Shown here in pieces: positions 22,660 to 32,916 of a DNA stretch of 64,000 bases. Made by a program: the position numbers and the translations under genes. The notes under the pieces were generated by a model. That model was not told the DNA's origin, ran no database searches, and saw nothing but the letters and a program-made list of their open reading frames with translations. The stretch comes from Massariosphaeria phaeospora. Taxonomy: Eukaryota; Ascomycota; Dothideomycetes; Pleosporales. The stretch is from positions 1,555,001-1,619,000 of the forward strand of contig JAADJZ010000005.1 of assembly GCA_011032825.1 (NCBI GenBank). Reading direction: 5' to 3'. The stretch's first letter is position 1; the number at the start of each line of letters is the position of its first letter.

Positions 22660-23453
22660 TGGAGTAAATTCTTAATCCAGTTGCGGGTGCGAATTATGGG
22701 AAACTTCAGAGTTATACGGTATATATGCATGTCTTAAATGCTGCAGAGTGAAAGTGGGTAACGCTGGATATTTTTGGTAAAGGTGGCCTCTGAGAAGGTG
22801 CGGTGGGGATCTATTAGGCGATCCAATGAATGGCTAGTGTTCCGTTGGTATGGCGGTCATACTATTTACTACCTATTCATGACTGTCATCTACTGCACTA
22901 CCGGCCTAGAGCTATATTCTGAAAAAAAGCCATTCAAACCCTGGTCCATCGCTTACTCTATATGCGCGGGTACAGGCAATCAAAGCTTAACCCAATGCAA
23001 ATCTTAGTACAGATATCATCATACCCCAAGATACGAAAGAACGCATTCGAGCTCCACTATACAAAGTCTAGGATGTGTGCTTTTGACTCCTATTTTCACC
23101 AGCTGGTTTGTACAAGACCTTCCACGGCCTTCTCGCCCTATAACCATTCCTACACCGTGCCGCAGTGATCTAGGTTCAGCACTCTAATTACCCAGTTTAC
23201 AGCTACGTACCTCGCACCGTACAAGTCCAGGTTTACGGATAGACGTAGAAGAGGTCAGCTTCTACGACGCTATGATTCTCTCCAGCTGAGGTAATACTGA
23301 ATGGCACAGATTGAACTGCATCTAGTAGGAGGACGCATCGCTTTATATGAGAAGAGTCCATGGATATCGGACACTGTGCTTCACAAACATAACAGTTGAC
23401 GGTATTAGAGGAGCCACCCGCAACCTGTAGCTACTTCAGATGCCGCCCAGGTC

Positions 23454-24866
23454 TCAGCAAGTTATGAGAGACCATCCCCACTCTTTAAGCACATCTTCCC
23501 AGTCCCGCTTGTTTCCACCATTCAACGCCGGCCTCCATACCTCTTGCAACACCTCTTGTACCATGCCGACATTCTCATAGCGGTTCCTCGCTTGAATCTC
23601 ATTCAATCGCTTGAAGCACCTTGCGATAGCAGCCTCATCGTCGAGCTCTGCGCCGGCTAGGAAAATGGGATATAGCAGGCTCGACTCCGCAGTGCTGCCT
23701 GGAGGTATCCGAGAGATGAACTCCATGGTCCTGGAAGCGCAAGACGGAACGAGAGGTTTGTGCTTATCGGAGCTCCTATAAAGTTGTATCAGGGCTGCGA
23801 GCCGGTAGGCTTCGGCGAGTGAGATGAGGTCGAGTGCAACAGGCAAATCGATGTTCGTTGACGCCAGTGGACTCTCGTACTTCCACTCGGTGATCTCTCG
23901 CTCGATGAGATCGAACGCTGCTTGCGCTAGAAGCGGAAAGGCCGGTTGGGGCGCGGTCACATATTGAATGCGCGATATCAACGTACATAGCTGGTATGAT
24001 ATACCCATCAGAGGGTCAATAGTCAAGGGTATCCCTGGCTGAAACGTCGGAATTATCTCGCGGTCCATAGGTAAAGGAGCATCTTTCTTCGTCACTCGAG
24101 CCATTAGAGACGCCATTGCATTGTGGTATGTGAAGTGTCTGCGAAGAGAGTCGACTGTCCCATGGTCTGTGCAAGTTTTACTGAGATGTATTGTGTTGAG
24201 CATGGTCCGAACGCAGTGTAGTTGAGACAGCCAGTTCGCACTCTTCGTCCCTTTGAGTGCTTCTAGGCCAACAAGTAGAAGCGTCATGCCAATAACCTGA
24301 TAGCAGTCCCTGAGTGCCTCTCCAGATGGCGAGATACGGTCTTGAATGTAGGTATGGCATTTAGCTTGATGCTTCGATGACAGATCTCGGAGATGATGTG
24401 CCCTTTCAGGATCTGCGATTCTTCTGGCTAGTTGAGCAGAAGAGAGGGCCAGGATTGCATCGAGCATTCCTTCAGATTCGTAGGCCATGGGGATATACAG
24501 ATGCATGTAGAATGACGATGGTGTAGTTGCAACAGACACACTTGGAACGTAAGCCTCGACATAGTACTGGAGCAGGTTTTCCCCTCCTGCATTTTCATCA
24601 CTCCGAAGCGTATCCCATGAATCGATGGGCGGTCTTGCGGTCAAGGCGGTTACCGAAGGCGTACGCGTAAGCTGAGCTGCAACTGAGGTGGATGATTCGG
24701 CAATGAGTTGTCGGGGTGCTTGCCATTCACATTTCAAGTTGAGCCGAGTGCAGTTCTGGCACTCTGGACGCAGTGCATCACATCTCTTTCGTCGAGTGCG
24801 ACAGATCAAGCAGCCTTGTCGTGAACGAGGGGCAAACTTTCGTTGTCGCGGGCGCGGCTCTGCCAT
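23454..24866 (-). CDS. Zn2Cys6 fungal transcription factor
   Basis: A nuclear binuclear-zinc-cluster regulator, single exon, 470 aa from ATG 24866 (MAEPRPRQRKFAPRSRQG). The DNA-binding domain lies at about residues 17-45 with the full CX2CX6CX5CX2CX6C pattern: CLICRTRRKRC, then CQNC and KCEW. A basic stretch precedes it. The remainder resembles the fungal-specific middle region in having long helices (YYVEAYVPSVSVA, GMTLLLVGLEALKGT) and no other domain. An open frame extends upstream to 25016 but from a non-ATG codon, so the MAEP start is preferred. It lies between the acetyltransferase/tRNA and the two small YATYYG proteins; it could regulate the 12.8-22.4 kb genes, but that is only positional. 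Confidence 0.9.
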   Translation of the reverse strand: MAEPRPRQRKFAPRSRQGCLICRTRRKRCDALRPECQNCTRLNLKCEWQAPRQLIAESSTSVAAQLTRTPSVTALTARPPIDSWDTLRSDENAGGENLLQYYVEAYVPSVSVATTPSSFYMHLYIPMAYESEGMLDAILALSSAQLARRIADPERAHHLRDLSSKHQAKCHTYIQDRISPSGEALRDCYQVIGMTLLLVGLEALKGTKSANWLSQLHCVRTMLNTIHLSKTCTDHGTVDSLRRHFTYHNAMASLMARVTKKDAPLPMDREIIPTFQPGIPLTIDPLMGISYQLCTLISRIQYVTAPQPAFPLLAQAAFDLIEREITEWKYESPLASTNIDLPVALDLISLAEAYRLAALIQLYRSSDKHKPLVPSCASRTMEFISRIPPGSTAESSLLYPIFLAGAELDDEAAIARCFKRLNEIQARNRYENVGMVQEVLQEVWRPALNGGNKRDWEDVLKEWGWSLITC

Positions 24867-25908
24867 TGTTGGAAGACGGCGTCCACAGAGGCTGTCGGTT
24901 GTCACCCGGTGTCTTTCACCGCTGATGAAGGATGCATGATGCTGAGTCAATGTTGTTTTCTCGGATGAAGATGAAGATGAGTCGAAGCACCAGCGATGGT
25001 GCGGTACGCACTGCAATGGTGCAATTTGCCCGACCGTTATCGATAAGCCGAGGGCGTCATCTGACTCATCTCAAGCCCCCCTCAGCGAGACCACTCTTGA
25101 TGCACAACATCTCTCCCGGGCGACAAACCAATCCTCCTAAGTTCCATGAGTCGAAAAGGACATCCGCAGGGCGCGTTCTGGCGTCAACTTTACCTAACCA
25201 AAGCCGAATACGGATTAATAATGGGCCTCAATTGACATTTAGCGCCCGTGCGCAAGGCGCGGAGAATCCACTTCGCGGTCCACTCCCTGTTTTCCGTGGA
25301 GCACACTTTGACTCTAACAATAACATGTTGCCAGCTAAGCCCTCGATCACGAATCACATGCGTTTGCTCGCGCACTAGGAGCAGGGAGAACGTTTGGCGG
25401 TGTCTTCCCGACGGAAAACACCGGCTGTGGTCCGTGCTGACCGCCGGAAAACTTGTGATGGAGACTTTTCGTTAGCTCGAGGTCCTGTGGTCCTCATTGG
25501 CTAGGCATGGGCTGCATGGACAGTGCTCCGTGGGGCATCAGTCATAATCTGTCGACGACACCTATGTGGAGGGCGCAGTTTGCAAACGAATCTAGCAAAG
25601 AGGTATAGTGCCGATGTAAGAGTAGAACTTGGATAGGCGGTGGGCAAGAGTATAAAAGATTTATGATCCCGAGTAAATACTCGCATCAGCATCCCAACAG
25701 CCTTACCATCAGCCAACAGTACAAGCACTACATATTTCTATCGTATATCCAACCTCCAGTCGAAGTAATTACGCACACCTCATCACGTCTTCGACCCACA
25801 AATCTGGTTCCATCATCATTATCAATACAACCAACCAACCTCCGCGAACCACCGCTCGAAACCCTCTCACTCACGCCTATTACAAACATCTCCCAGTCAA
25901 GCACCAGC
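24867..25908. promoter_or_regulatory. Divergent intergenic region, regulator / small protein 1
   Basis: About 1 kb with no convincing gene. It includes a TATA box (25651-25657) serving the plus-strand small protein, followed by a long C/A-rich leader typical of fungal 5'UTRs. Confidence 0.5.
25651..25657 (+). promoter_or_regulatory. Putative TATA box of small protein 1
   Basis: TATAAAA lies 252 bp upstream of the ATG, ahead of an A/C-rich leader. Its strength suggests an inducible, highly expressed gene, as often seen for small fungal stress-type proteins (inference). Confidence 0.4.
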
Positions 25909-26151
25909 ATGTCCTCCTACTCAAGCACTCCCCGTTCCTCCATCGACCTCGCCAAAGCCAACTTCACAACCTCGACCGCGTCTCTCACATCCTCGCCCTC
26001 TTCCACAAAGTCGCTAAGCGTAGCGAAGAAGGCATGGGCGGCCATCAAGAAGCACGCCAAGGAGCACCATGAGAGTGTCAATGCGTCGTATGCTACATAC
26101 TATGGACAAGGACAGATGAGCGCCGGTGCTGCAAGACAGAGGGAGGCATGA
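25909..26151 (+). CDS. Small conserved-motif protein 1 (YATYYGQGQM)
   Basis: An 80-aa protein from ATG 25909 (MSSYSSTPRSSIDLAKANFT), of unknown function. A Ser/Thr-rich N-terminal half is followed by a basic amphipathic segment (KKAWAAIKKHAKEHHESVN) and then ASYATYYGQGQMSAGAARQR. The block from KKAW to QGQM recurs in the next gene, 450 bp downstream, so selection on the protein is likely. There is no signal peptide or membrane segment. I do not recognise a characterised family; the pattern resembles unnamed short fungal proteins with a W..(I/V)K..H..HH.SVNA motif. Confidence 0.7.
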   Translation: MSSYSSTPRSSIDLAKANFTTSTASLTSSPSSTKSLSVAKKAWAAIKKHAKEHHESVNASYATYYGQGQMSAGAARQREA

Positions 26152-26603
26152 AGGTAGAAGAGGAAGGGCAAACCGGGAGTGGATTGAGTCACAGAGTGAG
26201 GCTGTGAACTAATGGCGTGGGTTGAAAATTGGTCGTGACGGAAGGATATCCAAGCATACCATGGCGTTTGTGGCGTTCGATTCTGATGTGGAATCCTGGA
26301 TCTGTGAAGTAATTAATGAAAATACCACAACTTTGCTTAGCTCTTCAATTTTTCAGGTGATCGTTTCACAGAGTACGACTGTTGAGGATACTTTTCAATT
26401 CCATGCACCCGCATTCCATCAGTCGCTGCACGTCTTCAAATTTGTCCTCTATCGCCACCTACATAAACCGCACCGCCCGCACTACATAATCTCCTAGTAT
26501 GTCAAGCTTCTCTCTATTTCCACTCTCTCCTACACCAACTATCGTACGCCAATAATCCCGTCGTTCGAAGAATCCCAAACTAAATACTCTACCAACCCAC
26601 GCA

Positions 26604-26978
26604 ATGTCTCCTCCGATCCCCACAATCCCCCCTTCTAACGTCGACCGTCCCCCATCAACTCTCTCAACCGCCACGACCGCAACAAACAACACTGGAACTA
26701 CTTCTTCCACCCTCAGGCCCGACAACGCATCCTCTACTACACCTTCTAAACCTCCTAACAAGGCACGACGGATCTGGGAGAAAATCAAGAGCGAGCATAA
26801 GGAAATGAACGCAGCTTATGCCACATACTACGGGCAAGGGCAGATGAACGGACCCGTGAACAGCAGTCGGAAGCCGAAAGTGCCAGTGGAGACTGTGAAG
26901 CGGGGCGAGACAGAGGATATACCAGTGATGGTGGGAAAGGCTGCAGAGAGTAGGACGGAGGAAGATAGTAAGAAATAA
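26604..26978 (+). CDS. Small conserved-motif protein 2 (YATYYGQGQM), tandem paralogue
   Basis: 124 aa from ATG 26604 (MSPPIPTIPPSNVDRPPST). It has a longer disordered Pro/Ser/Thr N-terminus, then ARRIWEKIKSEHKEMNAAYA leading into TYYGQGQMNG, the same order of motifs as its upstream neighbour, and then a Lys/Glu-rich tail. The frame stops at TAA 26976-26978 directly after EEDSKK, but coding-like sequence continues in the same frame for 43 more codons. Same strand and 452 bp from paralogue 1, so a tandem duplication. Function unknown. Confidence 0.7.
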   Translation: MSPPIPTIPPSNVDRPPSTLSTATTATNNTGTTSSTLRPDNASSTTPSKPPNKARRIWEKIKSEHKEMNAAYATYYGQGQMNGPVNSSRKPKVPVETVKRGETEDIPVMVGKAAESRTEEDSKK

Positions 26979-27110
26979 GGCGAGGCAGATCAGGCGAAAG
27001 AGGAAAGGCTGAAGAAAGCGCAAGAAGATGCTGTGAGGCGGGTGGACGAGCGGAATATGGTTGCGGGTGGGATGAGGCAGGAGTTCAAGGGGTTTCACGT
27101 GAGTAAGTAA
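26979..27110 (+). other. In-frame coding-like extension after the stop of small protein 2
   Basis: Directly after the TAA the same frame reads a charged helix-like segment (GEADQAKEERLKKAQEDAVR, then RVDERNMVAGGMRQEFKGFH) and closes at TAA 27108-27110. A strong splice donor, GTGAGTAAG, begins at 27099, so the ancestral last exon may have ended there. This suggests a recent nonsense change, or readthrough. Confidence 0.5.
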
Positions 27111-29385
27111 TCGGCATCTGGTCTGACGAGGCTAGACTGCATAGCTTGTTAGATAATCGGTTTGTGATTCAAATAAACGAGCTATCGCCGGTATCGGCGT
27201 GTAATAGCGATATATAAGCTTCCACGCGTCCTGGACTTTTGCGCCGCACTCACGCTGCTCTGTCGTGAGCACCCTAAAAGTAGACAAGTACGTCTATATG
27301 AGTGAAGTAGCTTGAGCTCCAAGAAACGTTATAGAACACAACGATGGAGTCTCTAAGTCGGATCTCCAAGGATCCAAAAATGCTGCATGCTGTCACCATG
27401 ATTTGGTTTCGCCGTTTCGGTGCCAACGCTTCGATTATGTGCACATCTTATCCTTCTGCTGTCTACAATTTAAGGATCCCAAGTCCCTATAGCTCGGCTT
27501 TGCCGGACTGAAGTATTTTTAACTCCGATCTATTGGCGTAAAGATTAAGACTGGGCGAAACATGTGCGGTTGGGTCATTGTGTTAATACGGATTCTCAAA
27601 ATACCTCCAGCACGAAGTCGTGCTTAGACGAACAGTAAATTCAAGCACATACACTAGAATATTCGGCTTTAGAAAGAGTCCACAAGGTTGATATGTGGAC
27701 TTCTGAAAGATGTTAACTCAACATACATGGGAATCGGAGAATAGTGAAACGAAAATCTTAGCAGTACTAATCAATGCGGAGAGGAAGATTCGGAAGGCGG
27801 TAACATGAGTGCAATGAGAAGATTGAGCGATGCAGAGAAATTAGTACAATAGAAAGCGTACAAGAAACAGATGCATTCTGGATCAAGCTTTACGTTACCA
27901 GGCCATCTAAATGGTTAATTTCCCCGATACATGATTCTGTGTATGAGTCCGGGAGGGTTCCAACGTATATATGTCCTCCCGTGCTCGATACTCTCCCTCT
28001 CCACACAATCTTCCTTCGAGTCGCTGTAGTAAAACCGAACGGTCAACTACCTATGAGCGCCTCTAAAAATTCCCCGCCGAGCCTCTCTATGTCCTGAGTT
28101 TGGGAGAGGCTTTCAGTTACCAAAAAGGCTCAAGATGCAAAGTATGAGCAGGGAACTCCGTGGAATGAACCAGAGAGACATTTCATGTGGTTATTTTTCC
28201 TCCAGCTCTTTACCCAGCGAGGTACTGCAATGAGATGCTGTACATCCGATCCCACGGGCGTTGTTGAAGTCCTGGTCGGATTGCTCCATGTTTCGTGGGC
28301 CATATAAGCTCCTTGGGTCGGTACTAATTCAATCTGTAGCTAAACTCTTGCTGCATCTATCAATCAAACAACGCTGGCCTAGTTTCTGATAATAAAAACG
28401 TAGCTAGAGCGCCTTCATAACGGAAAAAGGATGGAGTAGAGGATCCTAAAAGATGGACTTTGTCGATAATGGAGATCCTGGGAATGAGGGAAGTGGAGGG
28501 GGAGACTGTTCGGCCGATCCGTTATCTAGGTTGTGACATCATCGACGTCTCAGCACCACACTTGCGCCAGATAGTCAATCAGTTCGCTCATATCGATGGA
28601 AATCAAGAGAACACGCCAACTCTAGAGTATACTAAAAAGTTCACTTCGGACAATTTATGCTGTTCATCCTAAAATCTACCCACACGACATATTTCCTCTA
28701 CACGACGACATTTCAAGACCTTACAACTACCGACGGCCAAATCAGACACCAAAAGAAAAGAAATAAAAATCTCGCAGTATCTACTCATGGTTGTGACTCG
28801 AGAAGAACCACTATCTGGCCTGGCGTTCAACGATATGTGCGAAAGTGCGTCGTGCTGCATGCTTGTTGTAAATCAACAGATCGATCTGCCCATATCTGTG
28901 GCGGCAAAATGCGTTTTGTAAAACAACCTCAAAAGAAATGAGAAAGTGAAAAGATTGGTCGGGCTTGACCCATGGTTGCGACTGGAACAGAAGCCGAAAA
29001 ACAAATACTTCCGCGCCTGGTGTCTATCTAAACCTTACACATAACCCATTCATGCTCGCTGTGGAACTCCTGAATGGTTTTGACCAGTTCTCTATGTCCG
29101 CTTCCGAAATTCGTTCCACCAAAGGACCAAAAGGTAGAAAGATTCAAAACAGTGTGCCATGTCTGCTGCAGTTCCCGTCCCCGAACCTAGCAACATCCGC
29201 TCCCCGTCCGTTAATCCAAAAATTCGACGAGAGCGTATACATGACTCCAGCTGTCTGAAAACCTGCACTCACAAATCAACGATGCCTTTTCGTCGCGAAA
29301 CGACAAAAAACCGGCGGATGTCTGTTTCATGTCTGCAGAGCGACTCCTCGCCCCTTCAACTCGAACTTGAGAAACATATAACGTA
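27111..29385. other. Intergenic region left of the transposon nest
   Basis: About 2.3 kb without a recognised gene. Frames such as 28460-28672 (70 codons) carry no known motif. No clear tandem repeat; the right boundary is the TA target site of element A. Confidence 0.5.
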
Positions 29386-29447
29386 CCTCACGGCTTCGCG
29401 AGCCACACAGCTTCGCGAGCCACTTTTGCCAAGCCCCCACCAAAACC
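29386..29447 (+). repeat. Element A left terminal inverted repeat
   Basis: 62 bp beginning CCTCACGGCTTCGCGAGCCA, matching the reverse complement of 35408-35469 with one mismatch. The arm contains two direct copies of GCTTCGCGAGCCAC, a likely transposase-binding arrangement. Confidence 0.93.
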
Positions 29448-29460
29448 ACTACTCCTCTTA

Positions 29461-30819
29461 ATGCCTCAACAACAACATTACTTAGAGGCTTCAAAAGAAG
29501 CTCAAGTACAGAATGCGCTTCAAGCTATTAAACAAAACGCGACAATCTCCCAGCGACGCGCTGCAGCTATCTATAGCGTCTGTCGGACAACACTAGGCTA
29601 TCGACGCGCTAGACGACCTTCACAAGCAGATCGCTGGCCCAAATCAAGAAATCTAACCAAGCTTGAGGAGGAGGTAGTTGTTAAGCATATACTTGATCTA
29701 GTTGCGCAAGGATTTCCCCCCCGGCTTGCAGCTGTGGCTGATATAGCCAATTCCTTGCGCGCAGAGCGCAATCTAGGCCAGGTTAGCGTAAACTGGCCTA
29801 GTACGTTTGTCAAACGTCGCCCTGAGCTTGAAGTGAAGTTTAATCGCAAGTACGACTACAAGAGAGCCCTGTGCGAGGATCCTAAGATTATACGAGCCTA
29901 GTTCCGCCTAGTAGCCAACATGAAAGCCAAGTACGGCATCTAGAATGAAGACATGTACAACTTTAATAAGACAGGCTTCATAATGGGCTAGATATCGACT
30001 AGAGCAGTTGTCACAGCTTTAGAGAAACGAGGGCGGCCAAAGACAGTGCAGCAGGGTAACAGAAAGTGGACTACAGTCATCTAGGGCATTAACGCGACAG
30101 GTTGGGCTATTCTACTTTTTATCTCTGCCTGGTATAAGGAGGATAACCTGCTCTAGGACTAGGTTATTGCAGTCTCTAAGAACGGCTAGACAACGAATAA
30201 GCTTAGTCTTGAGTAGTTAAAGCACTTTGATAAGCATACAAAGAAGAGGGTAGTTGGCAGCCACCGACTGCTCGCAATTGACGGCCATAAGAGCTACGAC
30301 TCGCTCGAATTCCAGCAATACTGCAAGGAGAACAAGATTATTACTATCTGCATGCTTCTGCACTCATCGCACTTTCTGCAGCCTCTTAATGTAGGTTGTT
30401 TTGCTCTTTTAAAGAAAGCGTACGGGCGCCAAGCCGAAGATCTTATGCGCAACCAGATTACTCACATTACAAAACTTAAGTTCCTACCATGCTTCATACG
30501 CGCCTATAATGCTGCAATTACTTTTAGTAATATCCAAAGAGGGTTTCGAGGCGCTAGATTGGTCCCATTTGACCCAGAACGGGTCATAACAGCCCTTGAC
30601 GTCCGGTTGCGTACTCCATCACCACTACCGTACCGGTACTGCCTATCAACAACGAGCCCTAGCAGTCGCAAACCCTAAGCAATACCTTTGAACTAGGGTC
30701 GCAATCGACGCTCGTGAAAGCAAAAATTCAGAGGCATGTAGATAGCTCACCAACGTCTATAGTAGAGGCCTTTGAGAAGGTCTCAAAGAGAGCAGCAATT
30801 ATCGCGCACAAGCTACCGG
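29461..30819 (+). pseudogene. Element A transposase, N-terminal and DDE region (broken)
   Basis: Starts ATG 29461 (MPQQQHYLEASKEAQVQNAL). Residues 15-55 form an HTH (ISQRRAAAIYSVCRTTLGYR) and residues 60-130 a CENP-B-like second DNA-binding domain (GFPPRLAAVADIANSLRAER). From 29899 the frame contains TAG at 29899, 29941, 29989, 30082, 30154, 30160, 30187 and 30214, mostly where family members have Trp or Gln. The DDE core is visible: YNFNKTGF (family: DET), LAIDGHKSYDS (second Asp kept), LQPLNVGCF (family: PLDVG), so first and third catalytic acids read Asn. After LRTPSPLP a one-base shift moves the frame to ...NNEP, QSQTLSNTFE and AFEKVSKRAAIIAHKLP, where it meets element B. Confidence 0.88.
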
Positions 30820-30821
30820 TA

Positions 30822-32914
30822 ACGTGTCCGTGCGCGTGATGCACGGATTCGCGTGATGCACGCGGAACACCAAAACACGACAAACTCTATTGTCTTCAAC
30901 ACGCGACAACTCCACCAATATGGACCCAATACAGGCTGCGATTGAAGAAATCGAATCGCGAGAACCAGGAGAAGATTTCTCATATACAGAAATTGCTACT
31001 AAACATGGTGTTGTGCGCTCCACCTTAAGCCGAAGACACCGAGGCCTAACACGCTCTGGAACCTCCAAGAACTTTGACCAACAGAAACTCAGCCCACAAC
31101 AAGAGCAGGAGCTTGTACAGTATATCAAAGGATTATCAGAGAGACATATACCTCCTACAAGAGAGATGATACGAAATTTCGCATCAACGATAGCCCAGGA
31201 GCTAGTTAGTGAGAGCTAGGTTACGCGCTTTATCAACCGGCACAGCATTCATCTTATATCACAATAGACAGTTGGCATAGACAGCAATCGCCACAAAGCT
31301 GATTCAGAGGACAAATATCGCTTCTATTTTCAGCTCCTACATAGCAAGATCGATTAATATCAGATAGATCCTCGTCATACGTACAATATGGATGAGAAAA
31401 GCTTTATAATTAGTATTGTAAGCAGATCAAAGAGAATATTCAGCCAACGAATGTGGGAGAAGAAGGAGGTTAGAGCATCGCTCTAGAATAGAAGCCGCGC
31501 ATGGATTACACTCTTAGCATGTATATGCGCTGATGGAACTGCTCTGCCTCCAAGCCTTATCTATGAGGCTGCCAACAAGGGCATTCAATTAAGCTAAGTA
31601 GACGATATCTAGGCAGGAGAACACCTAGTCTTTATCACCTCATTACCCTCTAGCTGGACGAACAACAATATTAAACTTGCCTAGCTTAAGCAAGTGTTTG
31701 ATCGCTGTACAAAAGAGAAAACCCGACGATCCTATCGACTTCTAATCCTAGATGGCCACGGATTCCATATCACTATGAATTTTATCGACTACTGTGATTA
31801 GAACAAGATTCTCTTTGCTATTCTACTTTCTCATTCGACTTATACGCTTCAGCTACTCGATGTAGCAATGTTCAAGCCTCTATCAACAGCCTACTTAGCT
31901 AAGCTATTAGAATACCTTCATAGAAGCTAGGGCCTAGCTTCTATTACTAAAGGCAACTTCTTTTCTCTATTCTAGAATGCGTGGAAAGCTTCCTTCAAGG
32001 AATCAACTATTCTTAGCTCTTTTAGAGCTACAGGCATATTACTACCTAATTCTAAGCCTATCCTTAATAGGTTCACGCAGGATAAAGAATTAGGCAATAG
32101 CTTCTTATTAGGGCTTAGCGATTATGACTAGAGAAAGATAGATAGGCTTGTACAATTAGCAGTAAAGAATTAGAGTAGTCAAGATACACAGAAGCTTCGC
32201 TAATCGCTCTACTACCTATCTGTTCAGAATGAGCTACTTAAGCATAAGATAGATGGAATTAAGCAGGCGCTATCTATCAAGGAGAAGCGCAAAAAGAAAG
32301 GCAAAGCTTTAGATCTCCAACAGCGCTAGGAATATCATGGTAAAGCAGTTTTCTAGTTACTAAGGAAAATAAGAGAAGCACGTGTTCGTTAATCTGTTAG
32401 AGAGCAAGAAGAGAAAGAGCAGCAGCTTTAAAAAGCAGAGACAGCAGAGCTGAATAAGGCAGCTAAGCTATACAAGGAGAAAATTGCAGAGGAGAAGCGT
32501 ATAGCGCGGAAGGCAGCTAAGGTAGCTAGAGAGAGAGAGAAGGCAGAAAAGGCAGCAGAGCGCGCTCGCTAGAAAGAAGCTCGCGACGCTACAAAAGCTC
32601 TACAATTTTTTTAAAAGAGTAAGAGAAAAGCTTTGCAGCTATCTCTACAGAGCAAAAAGCGTTACAAACGTAGCGTTGATACTAGAGATGCTGCGGAGGC
32701 CTTAGAGGGCGTATCTGCTGTCCCAGCTATCCTAACGCGTCGCGGCCGCAGCGTCAAGTTTCTAGATAGATATAAGTAGCGCAAATTAATCGCAAGTATC
32801 GATATAGTACTCTGCTAAAAATTCTTATAATAATATTAATTGTGGCTGGCTCTATTGCCTTATTGCTAGTAGAACGTTTATGGTGTTCCGCGTGCATTAC
32901 GCGCACGGACACGT
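30822..32914 (+). mobile_element. Element B: pogo-like transposon nested in A
   Basis: 2093 bp, flanked by TA (30820-30821 and 32915-32916). Terminal inverted repeats begin ACGTGTCCGTGCGCGTGATG on the left; the right arm, reverse-complemented, matches 23 of 24. The left end has an extra 17 bp, created by a tandem repeat of GCGTGATGCACG. It interrupts the transposase of element A. It encodes one plus-strand transposase with many stop codons but no frameshift. Confidence 0.9.
30920..32779 (+). pseudogene. Element B transposase (stops only, frame kept)
   Basis: ATG 30920 (MDPIQAAIEEIESREPGEDF). HTH region SYTEIATKHGVVRSTLSRRH, then a CENP-B-like block (ERHIPPTREMIRNFA). A single frame of 620 codons reaches the TAG at 32777 with no indel, but is cut by numerous TAG and several TAA codons starting at 31217. 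The catalytic triad is retained: YNMDEKSF, LILDGHGFH and LQLLDVAMF. The long C-terminal part is Lys/Glu/Ala-rich and likely coiled-coil. The stops fit Trp (TGG to TAG or TAA) and Gln (CAG/CAA) changes. It is a relative of the element C protein (DNSTNM..I.AAIE.IE and TLSRRH.G are shared). Confidence 0.85.
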
Positions 32915-32916
32915 TA

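Larger units (their letters stand above)
22395..23453. other. Intergenic region with a tRNA gene
   Basis: Besides the tRNA-Thr at 22572-22659, this 1-kb stretch shows only short open frames. A 77-codon frame at 22774-23007 is rich in Tyr/Trp but has no family features and is probably not a gene. Confidence 0.5.
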
